Shown here: positions 15,370-25,607 of the stretch, piece by piece | Numbering within the stretch: position 1 is the stretch's first letter | Layout of the letters: every line of letters begins with the position of its first letter | NCBI RefSeq assembly: GCF_000719705.1 | Contig: NZ_JOHO01000014.1 | Coordinates: forward strand, 1 to 64,000 | From: Streptomyces sp. NRRL S-350 | Lineage (GTDB): Bacteria; Actinomycetota; Actinomycetes; Streptomycetales; Streptomycetaceae | Direction: 5' to 3' | Length of the DNA stretch: 64,000 nt | The notes under the pieces: model-generated | Told to the model about the DNA's origin: nothing | What the model saw: only the letters and a program-made list of their open reading frames with translations | Databases searched by the model: none | Program-made: the position numbers and the translations under genes

Positions 15370-18300
15370 CGGGATGCCTCCATGAACAGGGCGGACTCGG
15401 CGTCGACGTCGCGGAGGGACCACAGGGTCTCCCACGCCTCGACGTCCTCCAGGGCGTCGTTGTAGGGCTTGAGCAGCGAGGGGACGGAGCGCCCCCGCTT
15501 CGGTTCGTAGTACAGACCGCCGTGCGCTTCGGCCTCGTCGTACCACCAGTCGACGAACTCGTCGAAGGCCGCCGCGACGTGGGCGACCTCCTTGGCGGCG
15601 GTCCCCTCCGGGGAGACACGACCGACCCGATCGAGGATCAGCGGGCGGATTCGGTCCCGCAGTTCGTCCCGGTAGAGGTGGATCCTCCCGGCGTCCTCGT
15701 CCTTGCGGGCGGCGGGGATCAGGGTCCGGGCGAGGGCGACGATCACGGCGTGGAGACCGCGGTCACGGGCGCGCGCCGAGAACGGTGTCACCGAGGTGGA
15801 CTCGACCTCGCGGTAGAGCGCGGAGTGGAAGTGCTGGAAGTTCTCGTAGTGCGAACGGTCCCGGGAGCGGCCCGCGTTGAGCATCACCGCGACCAGACCT
15901 GGATGGGCGCGGCCCACCCGGCTGGTGGCCTGGATGTACTCGGCGGTGGTCTGCGGTTGGCCCATCACGGCCATCAGGCCGAGCCGGTCCACGTCCACAC
16001 CGACGGCGATCATGTTCGTGGCCAGGAGCACGTCCACCACGTCCGCGGTGTCACCGTCCCCCAGCCGACGCTCGATCTGCTTCAGACGGGTCGGGATGTC
16101 GCTGGCATCGACCCGACTGGTCAGCTCGGAGTGGTTGCCGACGGACCGCGGCTCGCAGGTGTCGCGTTCGGCGAGATGCTCCAGGTAGGCCACGACGTCG
16201 TCGTGGACCTGCAGTTCGGCGGCGGACAACAGACGCAGGCTGTTGAAGTAGCCGACCAGCGTCCAGTACGCGTCGCGCACGTCCGGGCCGGCGTCGGTAC
16301 GCATCGCCTGGTGCAGCAACGTGGCGTAGGTGCGGATCAGCAGGGTGGACTGGCTGGTGCCCGGGGCGAGCAGGCCGACGTAGCGTCGGGATGCCTTCTC
16401 GCCCGCGGGCGTCTCCACGGCGAACCAGGAATCGCGGGCGTCCAGGCCTGCGGGCGGGAACTGCCGCACCTCGCGGGAGAACAGGGCCCTGCCCTGTTCG
16501 GCGGCCCGGCGGATGGTCGCGGTGGAGGCGATCACCTTGGGGTGGTCGGCGAGCACGTCGACGGCCGTCTCGTACAGGCCGGTCAGGGTGCCCAACGGTC
16601 CCGAGATCAGGTGCAGTTCGTCCTGCACGATCAGCTCAGGCGGAGGGGTGGAGTCCTGGCGGTCCCGGTTGAAGAGGGCGGCGGTCCTCTCACGCCACGG
16701 CATCGAGGCGAACTTGTCGACGGTGGCGATCACCAGGGTGGGCCGGGCCGCGTACACGGCTTGGTCGACCAAGTGCACCGGCAGCCCGTCGGAGAACGGA
16801 CAGTCCCTGCCGGGGCAGCGCACATCCATCCGATCGGCTTCCTCGTCCACCCGGTAGTGGTGGGCGTCGAGGGCGGTCCCGCACCACGGGCAGGCGTGCA
16901 ACTGGACGGGATTCTCCTTCTGGAGCACCCGGCCGGTGCGGGCGGCGAGGAGCTGCCGGGAGGCCACGTCCAGGGTGTTCGGCGTGGCGGAACGTCCCAC
17001 CCACATGCCGATGGAGATCTCCTCGTGTCCCAGTTCCTCGGGGTTCTCCAGACGCAGCCGCTCCATGGCGCAGATCAGGATCGCGGCACGCTCGAACTGC
17101 TGGAGGGTCAGGAGTCGCAGCGTGTAGCGCATCAGGACGGTGACGCCGCCGCCCGCTGCCCCGAGCCGCATCCGGCGCAGGAAAGTGGTGAGCGCGATGA
17201 GGCCCAGGTACGCCTCGGTCTTGCCGCCACCCGTAGGGAACCACAGCAGGTCGGACACGCCGCGGTCGGCGTGCCCGGGGTCGTCCACCCCGGCCAGGCA
17301 CAGCAGCACGAAGGCGATCTGGAAGGGACGCCAGCGCGCGGACGTCGGGTCCGGGTCGCCGATCCGGCCGCCCTTGACCCAGGCGCTCCGCGCCCGCTGG
17401 GTGGCCATCGCTCGGTTTGCGAGGCGGAAGGCGCGCATCAGGTCGGGCTTGTCGCGCAAGAGCGCGATGCCCTCCCTGATCCGCTGCAGGGCTTCGCCGC
17501 ACGCGCGGACCTGGTCCGCCGCGGCCGATTCGTACGAGGTGCCGATGAGCGCGGCGGCCTCGTCCCGCTTCCGTTCGATCCACCGCTCGTAGCCGGTGGC
17601 CAGCCCCTCCAGGGCGGCGACCACCTCCGCGTCGTCCGCCTCGGCGAGACCGAGCATGGTGAGGGCGCTCGCGTCGATCGCCGGGTTCGAGTCGGTGAGC
17701 AGCACCTCGTGGGTGGGCACGAACTCGGTGCGCACCTCGCCCACGCCCGCGCGCACCACGTCGGTGAGGCCGATCGGGGGCGGTGCCCAGTCCCACACGG
17801 CGGCGCAGCCGTGGCCGGTGGCGAAAGTGGGGGCGTGCCGGTGCAGCAGCCGGCTGCTCTCCGACTCGGCGTCCACGGCGGACAGGGCCGTCGGACGCTC
17901 CACGAAGGCGCTCGACCCGTTGGCGGCACGGACCGTCAGCCCGGCCTGGAAGAGCGCGAAGGCGTCCTGGAGCTCTCGCTCGCCCACCTTCTGGATGTTC
18001 ACCAGGGTGACCGTGACGGTGACCGTGCCCGTCTCCGCTGCCGGGCGGCGTACGTGAACCTCCAACCGGGCCGTGCGGTCGATCAGGTCGCGCGAGGCGC
18101 CGCGACCCGGGCAGCCGACGTCGATCGTGGTGTCCGGGAGGTCGAGTTCCACCCGGCGCCAGCGTTCCCGCTGGTCGGAGGTGGTGCGGGCCTCGCTGCG
18201 GCGGGCCGAGACCCTGCGCCCTTCTGCGTCCTCCGGCTCGTACACGGCGGCGCGGGCCGAGACCACGATCTCCCGGCACGCGGCGAGGTCGACCGCGAAG

Positions 18301-18638
18301 GTCAGCCCGACAGCGGACGGACGTCGGTCGCCGGAGTGGGGGCGGTCCGCGGTCGGGGCTGACTCGTCGAGGCCGTCCGCCCTGGTCAAGGGTTCCTCGT
18401 CGAAGCCGTCCTGCTCTGCGACGTCCTCCCGGCATCGGAGGCCGGCCTCGGCGTCCGCCGGACGGGGGTAGAGCACGCCGACGGAGTAGCGGTTGATCGG
18501 AGCGTCCTGGTCCAGGACCTCGGCGCGGTCCTCGGCGGAGGCGTCGAGGTCCGGGCCCAGCAGCTCCCGGCGGAGCCGGGCCACCAGGTCCTCGCGGACC
18601 TCGTAGTGCCGGGCGTGCCGTCCTGCGTGGATGGTCAT
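15366..18638 (-). CDS. drmA: DISARM-type DrmA helicase
   Basis: A 1090-aa SF2 helicase of the DrmA type. ATG 18638 overlaps the stop of the UvrD-like gene (ATGA 18635-18638). The N-terminal 430 residues are a family-specific accessory region. Walker A is FPTGGGKTEAY near residue 465; the family-typical VQDELHLISGPLG replaces a DEAD box near 670. Between them lies a four-Cys zinc ribbon (CPWCG ... CPGRDCPF). Motifs V-VI read ATNMIAVGVDVD and YIQATSRVGRAH. DrmA and DrmB form the unloading or recognition core of DISARM. Here they follow a UvrD helicase and a sacsin-like ATPase rather than DrmC, DrmD or DrmE. Confidence 0.9.
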   Translation of the reverse strand: MTIHAGRHARHYEVREDLVARLRRELLGPDLDASAEDRAEVLDQDAPINRYSVGVLYPRPADAEAGLRCREDVAEQDGFDEEPLTRADGLDESAPTADRPHSGDRRPSAVGLTFAVDLAACREIVVSARAAVYEPEDAEGRRVSARRSEARTTSDQRERWRRVELDLPDTTIDVGCPGRGASRDLIDRTARLEVHVRRPAAETGTVTVTVTLVNIQKVGERELQDAFALFQAGLTVRAANGSSAFVERPTALSAVDAESESSRLLHRHAPTFATGHGCAAVWDWAPPPIGLTDVVRAGVGEVRTEFVPTHEVLLTDSNPAIDASALTMLGLAEADDAEVVAALEGLATGYERWIERKRDEAAALIGTSYESAAADQVRACGEALQRIREGIALLRDKPDLMRAFRLANRAMATQRARSAWVKGGRIGDPDPTSARWRPFQIAFVLLCLAGVDDPGHADRGVSDLLWFPTGGGKTEAYLGLIALTTFLRRMRLGAAGGGVTVLMRYTLRLLTLQQFERAAILICAMERLRLENPEELGHEEISIGMWVGRSATPNTLDVASRQLLAARTGRVLQKENPVQLHACPWCGTALDAHHYRVDEEADRMDVRCPGRDCPFSDGLPVHLVDQAVYAARPTLVIATVDKFASMPWRERTAALFNRDRQDSTPPPELIVQDELHLISGPLGTLTGLYETAVDVLADHPKVIASTATIRRAAEQGRALFSREVRQFPPAGLDARDSWFAVETPAGEKASRRYVGLLAPGTSQSTLLIRTYATLLHQAMRTDAGPDVRDAYWTLVGYFNSLRLLSAAELQVHDDVVAYLEHLAERDTCEPRSVGNHSELTSRVDASDIPTRLKQIERRLGDGDTADVVDVLLATNMIAVGVDVDRLGLMAVMGQPQTTAEYIQATSRVGRAHPGLVAVMLNAGRSRDRSHYENFQHFHSALYREVESTSVTPFSARARDRGLHAVIVALARTLIPAARKDEDAGRIHLYRDELRDRIRPLILDRVGRVSPEGTAAKEVAHVAAAFDEFVDWWYDEAEAHGGLYYEPKRGRSVPSLLKPYNDALEDVEAWETLWSLRDVDAESALFMEASR

Positions 18639-20551
18639 TCCTGCTCCTCCTCGGTACCGGCTGCGCGCCGGAACCGTCCGATTCCGCTGATGCGCGGGGC
18701 GATCCACACCCCTTGGTCGCCCAGGCCCGCGTTGGCCCCGGCCGCCGGGCTGCCCGCGACCGACTCCAGGCAGTCGATCCGTAGGCCGGCGATCTCCTCG
18801 GGCCAGTGGACCTCCCAGGTCGCGCCGACCTTCAGGACGCCGTGCAACTGGCTCCTGAAGGCTTCGGAGGCGTCGCCGATCTCCCGCCCTTCGTGGAGCA
18901 GGGCGTACCGGGGGCTCTGCTCGGGGCCCATCGGGAGGGAGTCCCGGAGGCGGAACGTCACTGTGTCCCCCGGCCGCACCCGTTCCAGCAGGTACGCCTG
19001 GGCGCCGGGTGCGTCGACCGGGGCGACGGCCGGTTCCAGGGTGTCCACGTCACCGGCCCGTACCTCGATGCCGTCGCGCCGCCACCTGTGGCGCGGGTTG
19101 GGGACTCCCCGGTACCACCGGCCGGTCGGCTTGTGCCTGAGTACCGTCACCGTGTCGGGGCCCGGGATCCGGTACAGGTCCTCCCGTGCCCGGGTCATGG
19201 CCACGTAGAGGGCGCGGGTCTCGGCGGGCACGTCGAGGTGGTCGGTGTGACGACGCAATTCGGCCAGGGACTGCGGATTGAGCAGTATCACCCGGTCGAA
19301 CTCCAGGCCCTTGGAGCGGTGCACCGTGGACACGACGAGCCGGGCCGGTTCCGGATCGGCCAGTTCGTCGGGGAAGCGGCGCTCCGCCACCAGCCGCCGC
19401 AGCCGTGCGACGTCGAGCGTGCCCCGGCCGGTGCCGCGTGCCGCCACCCGCAGGGACCGCCAGACCCGGTCGAGGTCGGTGGCGGGGGGAAGCGGGATCG
19501 TGGCGAGCAGTTCGCGCAGCCGCTCCTCGGTGAGCGTGGCGGCTCGGGTCCGGCGCAGCACTTCGGCGACCCAGTACGGCACCGGCCGGTCCCGAAGCGA
19601 GCGTCGCAGGGCGTGCGGGACGCCCTGGGTGTGCAGAAGCTCCGAGACGACCAGGGCCTGCCGGTTGTCGCGGGTGAGGATCGCGCAGGTGCCGGGGAAG
19701 GAGCGCAGTGAGTCCACCGTGAACGCGTCGGTGAGCGACCCGAGGTCGGGGAGATCGAGCAGCAGCTCGCGCAGGTCCCCGTAGAGCCGTCCGGCGGCCG
19801 CGTCCGCGCCTTCGGGGGCACTGCCGATGCCTTGCACGGCGGGTCCGAGCGGGAGGGCGGTGCGCGCCTCGGGGGTGACGGCGCGGAAGTTCCGGGTCAG
19901 TCGCAGTTCCACCAGGTCGTCGGCGTAGGAGATCCGTACCCAGCGGAGGAAGAGGTCGGCGCGATCGGCGTACTCCTCGGGGTCCTCGATCTGGAAGTCG
20001 TAGACGGCTTGGGCGGGGTCACCGACCAGAGTGAACCCGCAGGAGTCCTGGAGCCGGTCCAGCAGTGACTCCACCATCTCCCGGCGCGCCCCCACCAGGT
20101 CCTGCACCTCGTCGACGATCACGTGCGTGGGCGGGCCGGACTCCAGGGACTCCAGCGCGCCCTTCTCGATCGCCCGGGTGGCCGCCCGGATGCGCTCGTC
20201 AAAGGAGAACGCCGACCACTCGCCGTCCGGGTACGCCTGGAGCAGGAGGGAGTACGCCCAGGAGTCGAAGGTCTGCACCCGCACGCGCCGCGCGTGCTCG
20301 CCGTGCCGGACGATCCGGTCTCGCAGCTCGCGGACCGCGGCCCGGGAGAAGCTGAGGACCAGCAGCTCGGAGGCTTCCAGGGCCTCGTCCGGGTCGAGGT
20401 TGCCGACGAGTGCGTCCATGCGGCGCACCAGGGTGTGCGTCTTTCCGGTCCCGGCCCCGGCGGTGACCAACAGCCGGGTGTCCCAGGGCTGGTCCACGAC
20501 GGCCTGTTGTTCGGCCGTGAGGACGGGTCCGTCCTCGGGGCAGACGGTCAC
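18635..20551 (-). CDS. UvrD/Rep-type SF1 DNA helicase in DrmAB operon
   Basis: A 638-aa 3'-5' helicase-like protein. The GTG at 20551 overlaps the upstream stop (GTGA 20548-20551); the frame stays open far upstream, but that is shadow of the preceding gene. Motifs: TAEQQAVVD (Q motif), AGAGTGKTHTLV (Walker A), VIVDEVQDL (Walker B), VGDPAQAVYDF, then HRSKGLEFDRVILL and LYVAMTRAREDLYR. The last 120 residues are a domain I do not recognise. Standard DISARM does not include it. Its coupling to drmA suggests joint action on DNA ends or unwound substrate. Confidence 0.9.
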   Translation of the reverse strand: MTVCPEDGPVLTAEQQAVVDQPWDTRLLVTAGAGTGKTHTLVRRMDALVGNLDPDEALEASELLVLSFSRAAVRELRDRIVRHGEHARRVRVQTFDSWAYSLLLQAYPDGEWSAFSFDERIRAATRAIEKGALESLESGPPTHVIVDEVQDLVGARREMVESLLDRLQDSCGFTLVGDPAQAVYDFQIEDPEEYADRADLFLRWVRISYADDLVELRLTRNFRAVTPEARTALPLGPAVQGIGSAPEGADAAAGRLYGDLRELLLDLPDLGSLTDAFTVDSLRSFPGTCAILTRDNRQALVVSELLHTQGVPHALRRSLRDRPVPYWVAEVLRRTRAATLTEERLRELLATIPLPPATDLDRVWRSLRVAARGTGRGTLDVARLRRLVAERRFPDELADPEPARLVVSTVHRSKGLEFDRVILLNPQSLAELRRHTDHLDVPAETRALYVAMTRAREDLYRIPGPDTVTVLRHKPTGRWYRGVPNPRHRWRRDGIEVRAGDVDTLEPAVAPVDAPGAQAYLLERVRPGDTVTFRLRDSLPMGPEQSPRYALLHEGREIGDASEAFRSQLHGVLKVGATWEVHWPEEIAGLRIDCLESVAGSPAAGANAGLGDQGVWIAPRISGIGRFRRAAGTEEEQE

Positions 20552-23500
20552 GAGGTGCTCCACAGGTGCTCGAACCGGGTGAAGGCGAGGGCCGTGTCGA
20601 AGTTCCGGATGTTGTCCCGGACGTTGAGGATGAGGCAGGTGTCCTTGCCTCCGTTGCGGGGGCCGCGCAGGCCGCGCCCGATCATCTGCTGGTACACGTT
20701 CGGGCTGTAGACGGGGCGGGCGACCACCACCGCCCGGGTGGCCGGGGCGTCGAAGCCCTGGGTGAGCACACCGTAGTTGGTGATCACCCGTACGCGGCCG
20801 TCGCGGAAATCCCGGATCCGGGCCCGGCGGTCGCTGTCGGAAGTGGTGGCGTCCACCGACGACGCGGAGATCCGGCGGTCCATCAGCATGGCCGCCAGGA
20901 ATTTGGCGTGTTCCACGGAGGTGGCGAACACCAACACCGGCCAGTCGTCGGGCATGGCCGCGATCTCCTCGACGATGCGGCGGCTGCGGTCGTGGTCCTC
21001 GGCGAGCCGTTGCTCGGCCGCTTTGGACAGCAGGCTGAACTGTTCGGTGCTCTCCCGCTCCTGGCGGGAGAGCTCGATGGTGCCGCCGGTCAGCTCCCTG
21101 TGCTCGACCCGCGCCAGCACACCCAGGTCCTGGAGGTGTCCGTAGGCGTCGTCGGAGGGGAAGACGCCCTCGTCCAGCCGGCGGGCACCGAACCTGTTGA
21201 CCAGCCGACGGGTCTCCTCCTCGTTGTGACCGCGGAACGGGGTGGCGGTGAGGCCGAGCAGGTGACGGTCGGTGCGGTGCTGGCTCAGCCCGAGCAGACC
21301 CAGGATCTCGGTGTAGCTCGGACCGGTCGCCACGTGTGCCTCGTCCACCACCACCAGCGCGGCTTCCCGCAGCCAGGCGTACCGGTCGGTGTCCAGGCAC
21401 ACCCGCAGCTTGGCGTCGGTGGCCACGACGAGCTGCGGTCCGTCGGTGACCGGGGCCGCCTCGTTCGAGGTCCAGAGCCGGTTGATCGTCAGCCGCTCCT
21501 GCGCGCCCGCCTTGCTCCAGACGAACTGCCAGCTCTGCACGGCCTGTTCGCACAGCTCCTCGGTCTGGGCGATCCACAGGATCGGCCCCGTGAGCGAACC
21601 GGTCTGCTTGACCCAGCGGATGACGGCTTCGGCGGTGACCCGCGTCTTGCCGGCGCCGGTGGGCAGGGACAACATGGCCCGCTGCGGGGCGATCCGGTCC
21701 AGCATCTCGAAGATGTTGAGCGCGAGCCGCTCCTGGTAGTCGTGCAACCGTGGAAAGTCCCGGGGGCCTTCCACCGTCAGGCTCTGTTCGAGGGCCGGGG
21801 CCCGGTAGCCGGCGAAGGGCGCCGGGAGTCCGAGGTCGGAGACGAAGGAGACCGCCGCCGAACCGCCGGTGTAGGACGACGGGGCGTTCGGGAAGCGCTC
21901 GAGGATGTCGCGAACGTGCGTCTTGAGCACGGTGTCGCCGTGGGCGTTGAAGGCCATCTGGGCGATCCGACGCCCCGTGGGCTCCTGCCCGTCCAGCTCC
22001 TGACGTTCGGCTTCCATCAACCCTGCCGGGAGCCGGTCGCGCAGTGCCTCCGCACCGATCAGCAGTTCCAGCTTGGCCGTCACGTCCGTGGCGTCGCGGA
22101 TCGCCTTGAACGCGGACCGGACCTTCTCGTCCTGCTCCTGGCGGTCCTGGGCGTCCAGGACCGCGCGGCAGCCGGCTTCTCCTATCCGCAGACCCAGTTC
22201 ACGGTCCACGGCCCGGAGCGTGCCGAGTCGGTCCAGCGAGTCCACGACCTTGATCACGTTGCCCTGGCGGGCGCTCTCCAGGGACTTCGGCTTCGGGCCG
22301 TGGGGAGTGCGGACGACCTCCTCCAGAGTGGAGCACCGCAGCAGGGAGTACGTGCCGACGGAACTGCCCATCCTCTGCCGCAGCGTCGGGAATTCCTCGA
22401 CCAGCGGAACCGGCTCCACGTTCGACTCGTGCCGGGTCTCCCGGGTGATGACGTCGTCGTGGCGCAGCATGCCCCACCGCTCGACCATGAGATCCGCGGA
22501 CTCCCGGTCCGGCATCAACAGCGCGGGTACCCGTTCGGCCTGCAGCGAGCGGTACTCCTGCGGGTCCGAGGCGACGGCGATCTCGCCGTCCTCCCTTGTG
22601 TCCCAGGCCGTACCGACCCGGCAGCGGGTCAGCGAGCCCTCGGGGAAGTCGATCTCCAGGCGGGTCAGCAGCGCGTAGGTGGAGCCGACGAACGCGTCGT
22701 CCTCGCTCTCCTGCAACTTCTCCAGGAGCTGTTCCCACTGCTTCGGGCGGACCTTCTCGACGCTGTCCGCAAGCCCCAGCTTGCGGGCCTTCTCGGCACT
22801 GATCGAGGCCACCGGAAGCACGTCACGGTACGCGTCGAGCTGCGGCCCGACGGCCTCCTTGAGGGACTTGAGCCCCTGCGACGTCCCGACCCGCCCGTGC
22901 CGGGTGAGCATCCAGCGGATGGGGGAGAGCACCGACCGGCGGCTGTTGGCCTGAGCCCCGATCTGAAGCGTCCAGTTCGCGATCAGCGCTTCCTCGGGCA
23001 GTGCCCGGAGGAAGGCCGCGCGGGCCTCCTCGGAGAGCCGGGGCAGCAGGTGCAGCGGACCACCGACGGGAGAGCCCTCGACCCTCGTCCGGGCGAGGGC
23101 AGGCCGGCCGGCCCGGTCGTCGAGCGTGCGACAGTACGCCGCGTGCACCGCTTCGCGGTACTCGCCGAACCATGGCTCGGTTTCCGGCTTGTGACGGGGA
23201 GTCGGCCGCTCCGGCAGGCCCAACTCGCGGAAGAAGGCCGCGTCGTCGGAGTGGAAACGCATGTCCACCGCGATCTCCGGGTCGCTCTCGGCGGTGACGA
23301 CGACACCGGGCACCATGCAGTCGCGCATGACGTGGAAGCGGCTGTCCGCCGTCCGTACCATCAGTGTGTCCAGCGGCGCGTCCACTCGCTTGGTCACCTC
23401 GTGGCCCACCACGGAGGCCCCCGCCCGGTGGAACAACTCCCAGAACCGGGTCCACTCCTGCGGGCCGTACGATCCGAACCCCTGGTCGAGGACGCTCACG

Positions 23501-25326
23501 AAGCGCCCTCGGACGTCGGCTTCCTGGATGCCGAGGGCGGTGAGGGCGGAGGAGAGCGAGGGGTCGTCGGACAGCGCTCGGTCGACGTAGACGAGGGACT
23601 CCCGCAGGCCGTCCTCTTCGGTGCGCCGGTACACCACACTGCCCAGTGGGGCGACCAGCCCGTGCTCCTCGGTGAGCACGATCCGGGCCTTGCGGGCCTC
23701 GGTGGCGCAGGAGGCGTCGGCACCGATCATGTCGGCGACGATCCGGACGGCGGCCGCCGAAGCCTCCGCCGTGCCGTCGGAGACGAGGGCCTCCAGCCAT
23801 TCGACGACCGAGGCCCGCTGCCGGCCGGCAGCGCCGAGGATGTGCTGGACCTTGCCGGAACGCAGGTCGGTGGCCTCGACCGAGGGGTGCGCCCAGTTGC
23901 GGGGACGGCCGGGGTAGGAGTGCCAGGCCCGCAGCCAGCGGTTGATCCCGGCGCCGTCCTTCCCGAGGTCCGGGTGGATGTTCAGGTCGGCTGGCGCGCG
24001 CAGGACGCCGTCCTGGTCCGGCAGTGACGGACGCACCGTCGAGGCGGCCCAGATCTGCTCGGTGAGCAGGCGGTCGGCCCAACTGATCGTCTCCACGCCC
24101 TTGGAGCGACCGGGCAGCAGCGGAAGGTACGCGCCGGGGTCCTCCGCCGGCGCGAGCTCGGGCAGCGAATCGACCACCAGCCGGGCCGCGACCTGGATCA
24201 TCTCGACGTTGAACGGCGAGGAGTCCAGGAGGTTCTGACGGTCCTCGTTGGTCTTCCAGGCCCCGTTCAGGATGCCGCTGAGGGTCATCTCGTACTTGGT
24301 CGGGAAGAAGGACCAGAACCGGCCCCGCCCCCGGGCGTCGGCGGCGCTGAGCAGACCGGTCCGTTCGTCCGGGCGGTAGGCGGGCACCGCCCAGGCCACG
24401 TCGATGGACAACCGGTCGTGCAGTTCGCCGGCGTCGCGCCGCGCGACGTCGGTCGGCTCGTGGGTGCAGGTGAAGACCCGCCAGTCGGAGGTGGCCGGCG
24501 GCTTGCCGACCCGCTCCTCCTGGATGGTGTGCAGGCTTCCGGCCCGCTCGGAGCGGAGGGCCCTGCGCGCGATCGGACGGGACCGGCGGTCCTCGAGGAT
24601 CACCGGTCCCACGTGCGGGGAGAACAGGTGGAAGCCCGAGGGGAACTCCTCGCGGGTGTCGTGACCGGCCACGCCCTGGTGTCCGTGCATGTCCTTGCCC
24701 AGCCGCTCGGCGGCGCCGGGCAGCAGCCGGAGGCGGACCACGGTGGTGGACCACTCCAGCAGTTCGTCCAGCACCTGGTCCCGGAGGCGCTCGGCCGCCA
24801 TGTCGAGTTCCCGGGCCATGCGCAGCACAGGTGCCTCGAAGTCCTCACCGAGCCGTTCACGTACGCCGGGCACGTTCCGGATCAGCTCGTACGACCAGGC
24901 CCGGTCGAAGCCGAAGCTGCCGTGGCGGCTGAAGAACTCGGGTGCGTCGGTCACCACCAGGACCGACTTCACCCCCACGCCGAAGCGGCCGATCTGGCCG
25001 CCTCGCTTGTGGGACATGCTCATGCGCAGGATGGTCTCTGCGCCCTCCGGCGTCACCGGGTCGCCCTGGTTGGCGCAATACAGGTGGGTGCCCGTGAGGA
25101 CGACGTGGATCCGGCCGCCCGGTTCGTCGCGCAGTTCGTCGGCCGCGTTCTGGACGAGCTCGAAGAGCTGGCGGTCGCCGTACCCGCCCTGGGTGATGCG
25201 GCGTTCGCCGTTGGCGTGTTCGGGGATCAGGCCCGGGTCGACACCGTAGGTCTCCAGGACCCGGCGGGACTGCTCGACGACGGTGCGGATCACAGGCAAC
25301 TGCGGATCGGCCACGGATGGTTCCAC
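20548..25326 (-). CDS. 1592-aa fusion: sacsin-like GHKL ATPase plus C-terminal SF2 helicase
   Basis: First gene of the leftward defence operon. The start is a GTG at 25326, with a second GTG at 25314; neither has a clear RBS. Residues 45-125 are a sacsin/Hsp90-type ATPase: N-box LFELVQNAADE (54-64), CANQGDPV (84-91) in place of DNGxG, and GRFGVGVKSVL (113-123). About 1000 residues of unrecognised sequence follow. The C-terminal 400 residues are a DEAH-type helicase: LPTGAGKTRV near 1221, VVDEAH near 1323, LTATPFRG, and YQQMIGRGLRG. The next gene overlaps by four bases. The fusion suggests that a chaperone-like clamp gates helicase action; its role in defence is inferred from context. Confidence 0.88.
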   Translation of the reverse strand: MEPSVADPQLPVIRTVVEQSRRVLETYGVDPGLIPEHANGERRITQGGYGDRQLFELVQNAADELRDEPGGRIHVVLTGTHLYCANQGDPVTPEGAETILRMSMSHKRGGQIGRFGVGVKSVLVVTDAPEFFSRHGSFGFDRAWSYELIRNVPGVRERLGEDFEAPVLRMARELDMAAERLRDQVLDELLEWSTTVVRLRLLPGAAERLGKDMHGHQGVAGHDTREEFPSGFHLFSPHVGPVILEDRRSRPIARRALRSERAGSLHTIQEERVGKPPATSDWRVFTCTHEPTDVARRDAGELHDRLSIDVAWAVPAYRPDERTGLLSAADARGRGRFWSFFPTKYEMTLSGILNGAWKTNEDRQNLLDSSPFNVEMIQVAARLVVDSLPELAPAEDPGAYLPLLPGRSKGVETISWADRLLTEQIWAASTVRPSLPDQDGVLRAPADLNIHPDLGKDGAGINRWLRAWHSYPGRPRNWAHPSVEATDLRSGKVQHILGAAGRQRASVVEWLEALVSDGTAEASAAAVRIVADMIGADASCATEARKARIVLTEEHGLVAPLGSVVYRRTEEDGLRESLVYVDRALSDDPSLSSALTALGIQEADVRGRFVSVLDQGFGSYGPQEWTRFWELFHRAGASVVGHEVTKRVDAPLDTLMVRTADSRFHVMRDCMVPGVVVTAESDPEIAVDMRFHSDDAAFFRELGLPERPTPRHKPETEPWFGEYREAVHAAYCRTLDDRAGRPALARTRVEGSPVGGPLHLLPRLSEEARAAFLRALPEEALIANWTLQIGAQANSRRSVLSPIRWMLTRHGRVGTSQGLKSLKEAVGPQLDAYRDVLPVASISAEKARKLGLADSVEKVRPKQWEQLLEKLQESEDDAFVGSTYALLTRLEIDFPEGSLTRCRVGTAWDTREDGEIAVASDPQEYRSLQAERVPALLMPDRESADLMVERWGMLRHDDVITRETRHESNVEPVPLVEEFPTLRQRMGSSVGTYSLLRCSTLEEVVRTPHGPKPKSLESARQGNVIKVVDSLDRLGTLRAVDRELGLRIGEAGCRAVLDAQDRQEQDEKVRSAFKAIRDATDVTAKLELLIGAEALRDRLPAGLMEAERQELDGQEPTGRRIAQMAFNAHGDTVLKTHVRDILERFPNAPSSYTGGSAAVSFVSDLGLPAPFAGYRAPALEQSLTVEGPRDFPRLHDYQERLALNIFEMLDRIAPQRAMLSLPTGAGKTRVTAEAVIRWVKQTGSLTGPILWIAQTEELCEQAVQSWQFVWSKAGAQERLTINRLWTSNEAAPVTDGPQLVVATDAKLRVCLDTDRYAWLREAALVVVDEAHVATGPSYTEILGLLGLSQHRTDRHLLGLTATPFRGHNEEETRRLVNRFGARRLDEGVFPSDDAYGHLQDLGVLARVEHRELTGGTIELSRQERESTEQFSLLSKAAEQRLAEDHDRSRRIVEEIAAMPDDWPVLVFATSVEHAKFLAAMLMDRRISASSVDATTSDSDRRARIRDFRDGRVRVITNYGVLTQGFDAPATRAVVVARPVYSPNVYQQMIGRGLRGPRNGGKDTCLILNVRDNIRNFDTALAFTRFEHLWSTS

Positions 25327-25376
25327 TTCGGATGCGGGAGCGTGCGGGTGGGCGGCGGTACGGGGCGGAGGTGCCG

Positions 25377-25607
25377 TCAGCGGGCCTGCCGCACAGTCAA
25401 TGTGACGGTGCAGTGGGTAGCCGCAGTGACGCGGCGACAGCGGCCGGGGTTGCGGCGCGGGCGGCGGGCCTGGGCGTCCGCGTTGCGAATGGCGTTCCGG
25501 TAGGAGGTGACCATGCCGTGGTCGATGTCGCCCACCAGGTGGAGATAGGTCTCCAGGGCCTGCGGATCGTCGACGAGCCGGTCGTACGCGGTGACGATGG
25601 AACGCAT
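25377..25607 (-). CDS. Small hypothetical protein at the head of the defence operon
   Basis: A 76-aa frame starting MRSIVTAYDRLVDDPQ and ending in a basic tail rich in Arg. It lies 50 bp upstream of the 1592-aa gene, same strand, so it may be the first gene of the operon. The first 50 residues look like a small helical domain (YLHLVGDIDHGMVTSYRNAI). No RBS is evident, and a longer start at 25733 exists. It may be a small DNA-binding or regulatory protein, or spurious. Confidence 0.4.
   Translation of the reverse strand: MRSIVTAYDRLVDDPQALETYLHLVGDIDHGMVTSYRNAIRNADAQARRPRRNPGRCRRVTAATHCTVTLTVRQAR

Noticed and set aside
20566..24027. 1153-aa plus-strand frame opposite the sacsin-like helicase
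   Set aside because: Gly/Val/Arg-rich antisense shadow; the minus strand carries complete ATPase and helicase motifs.
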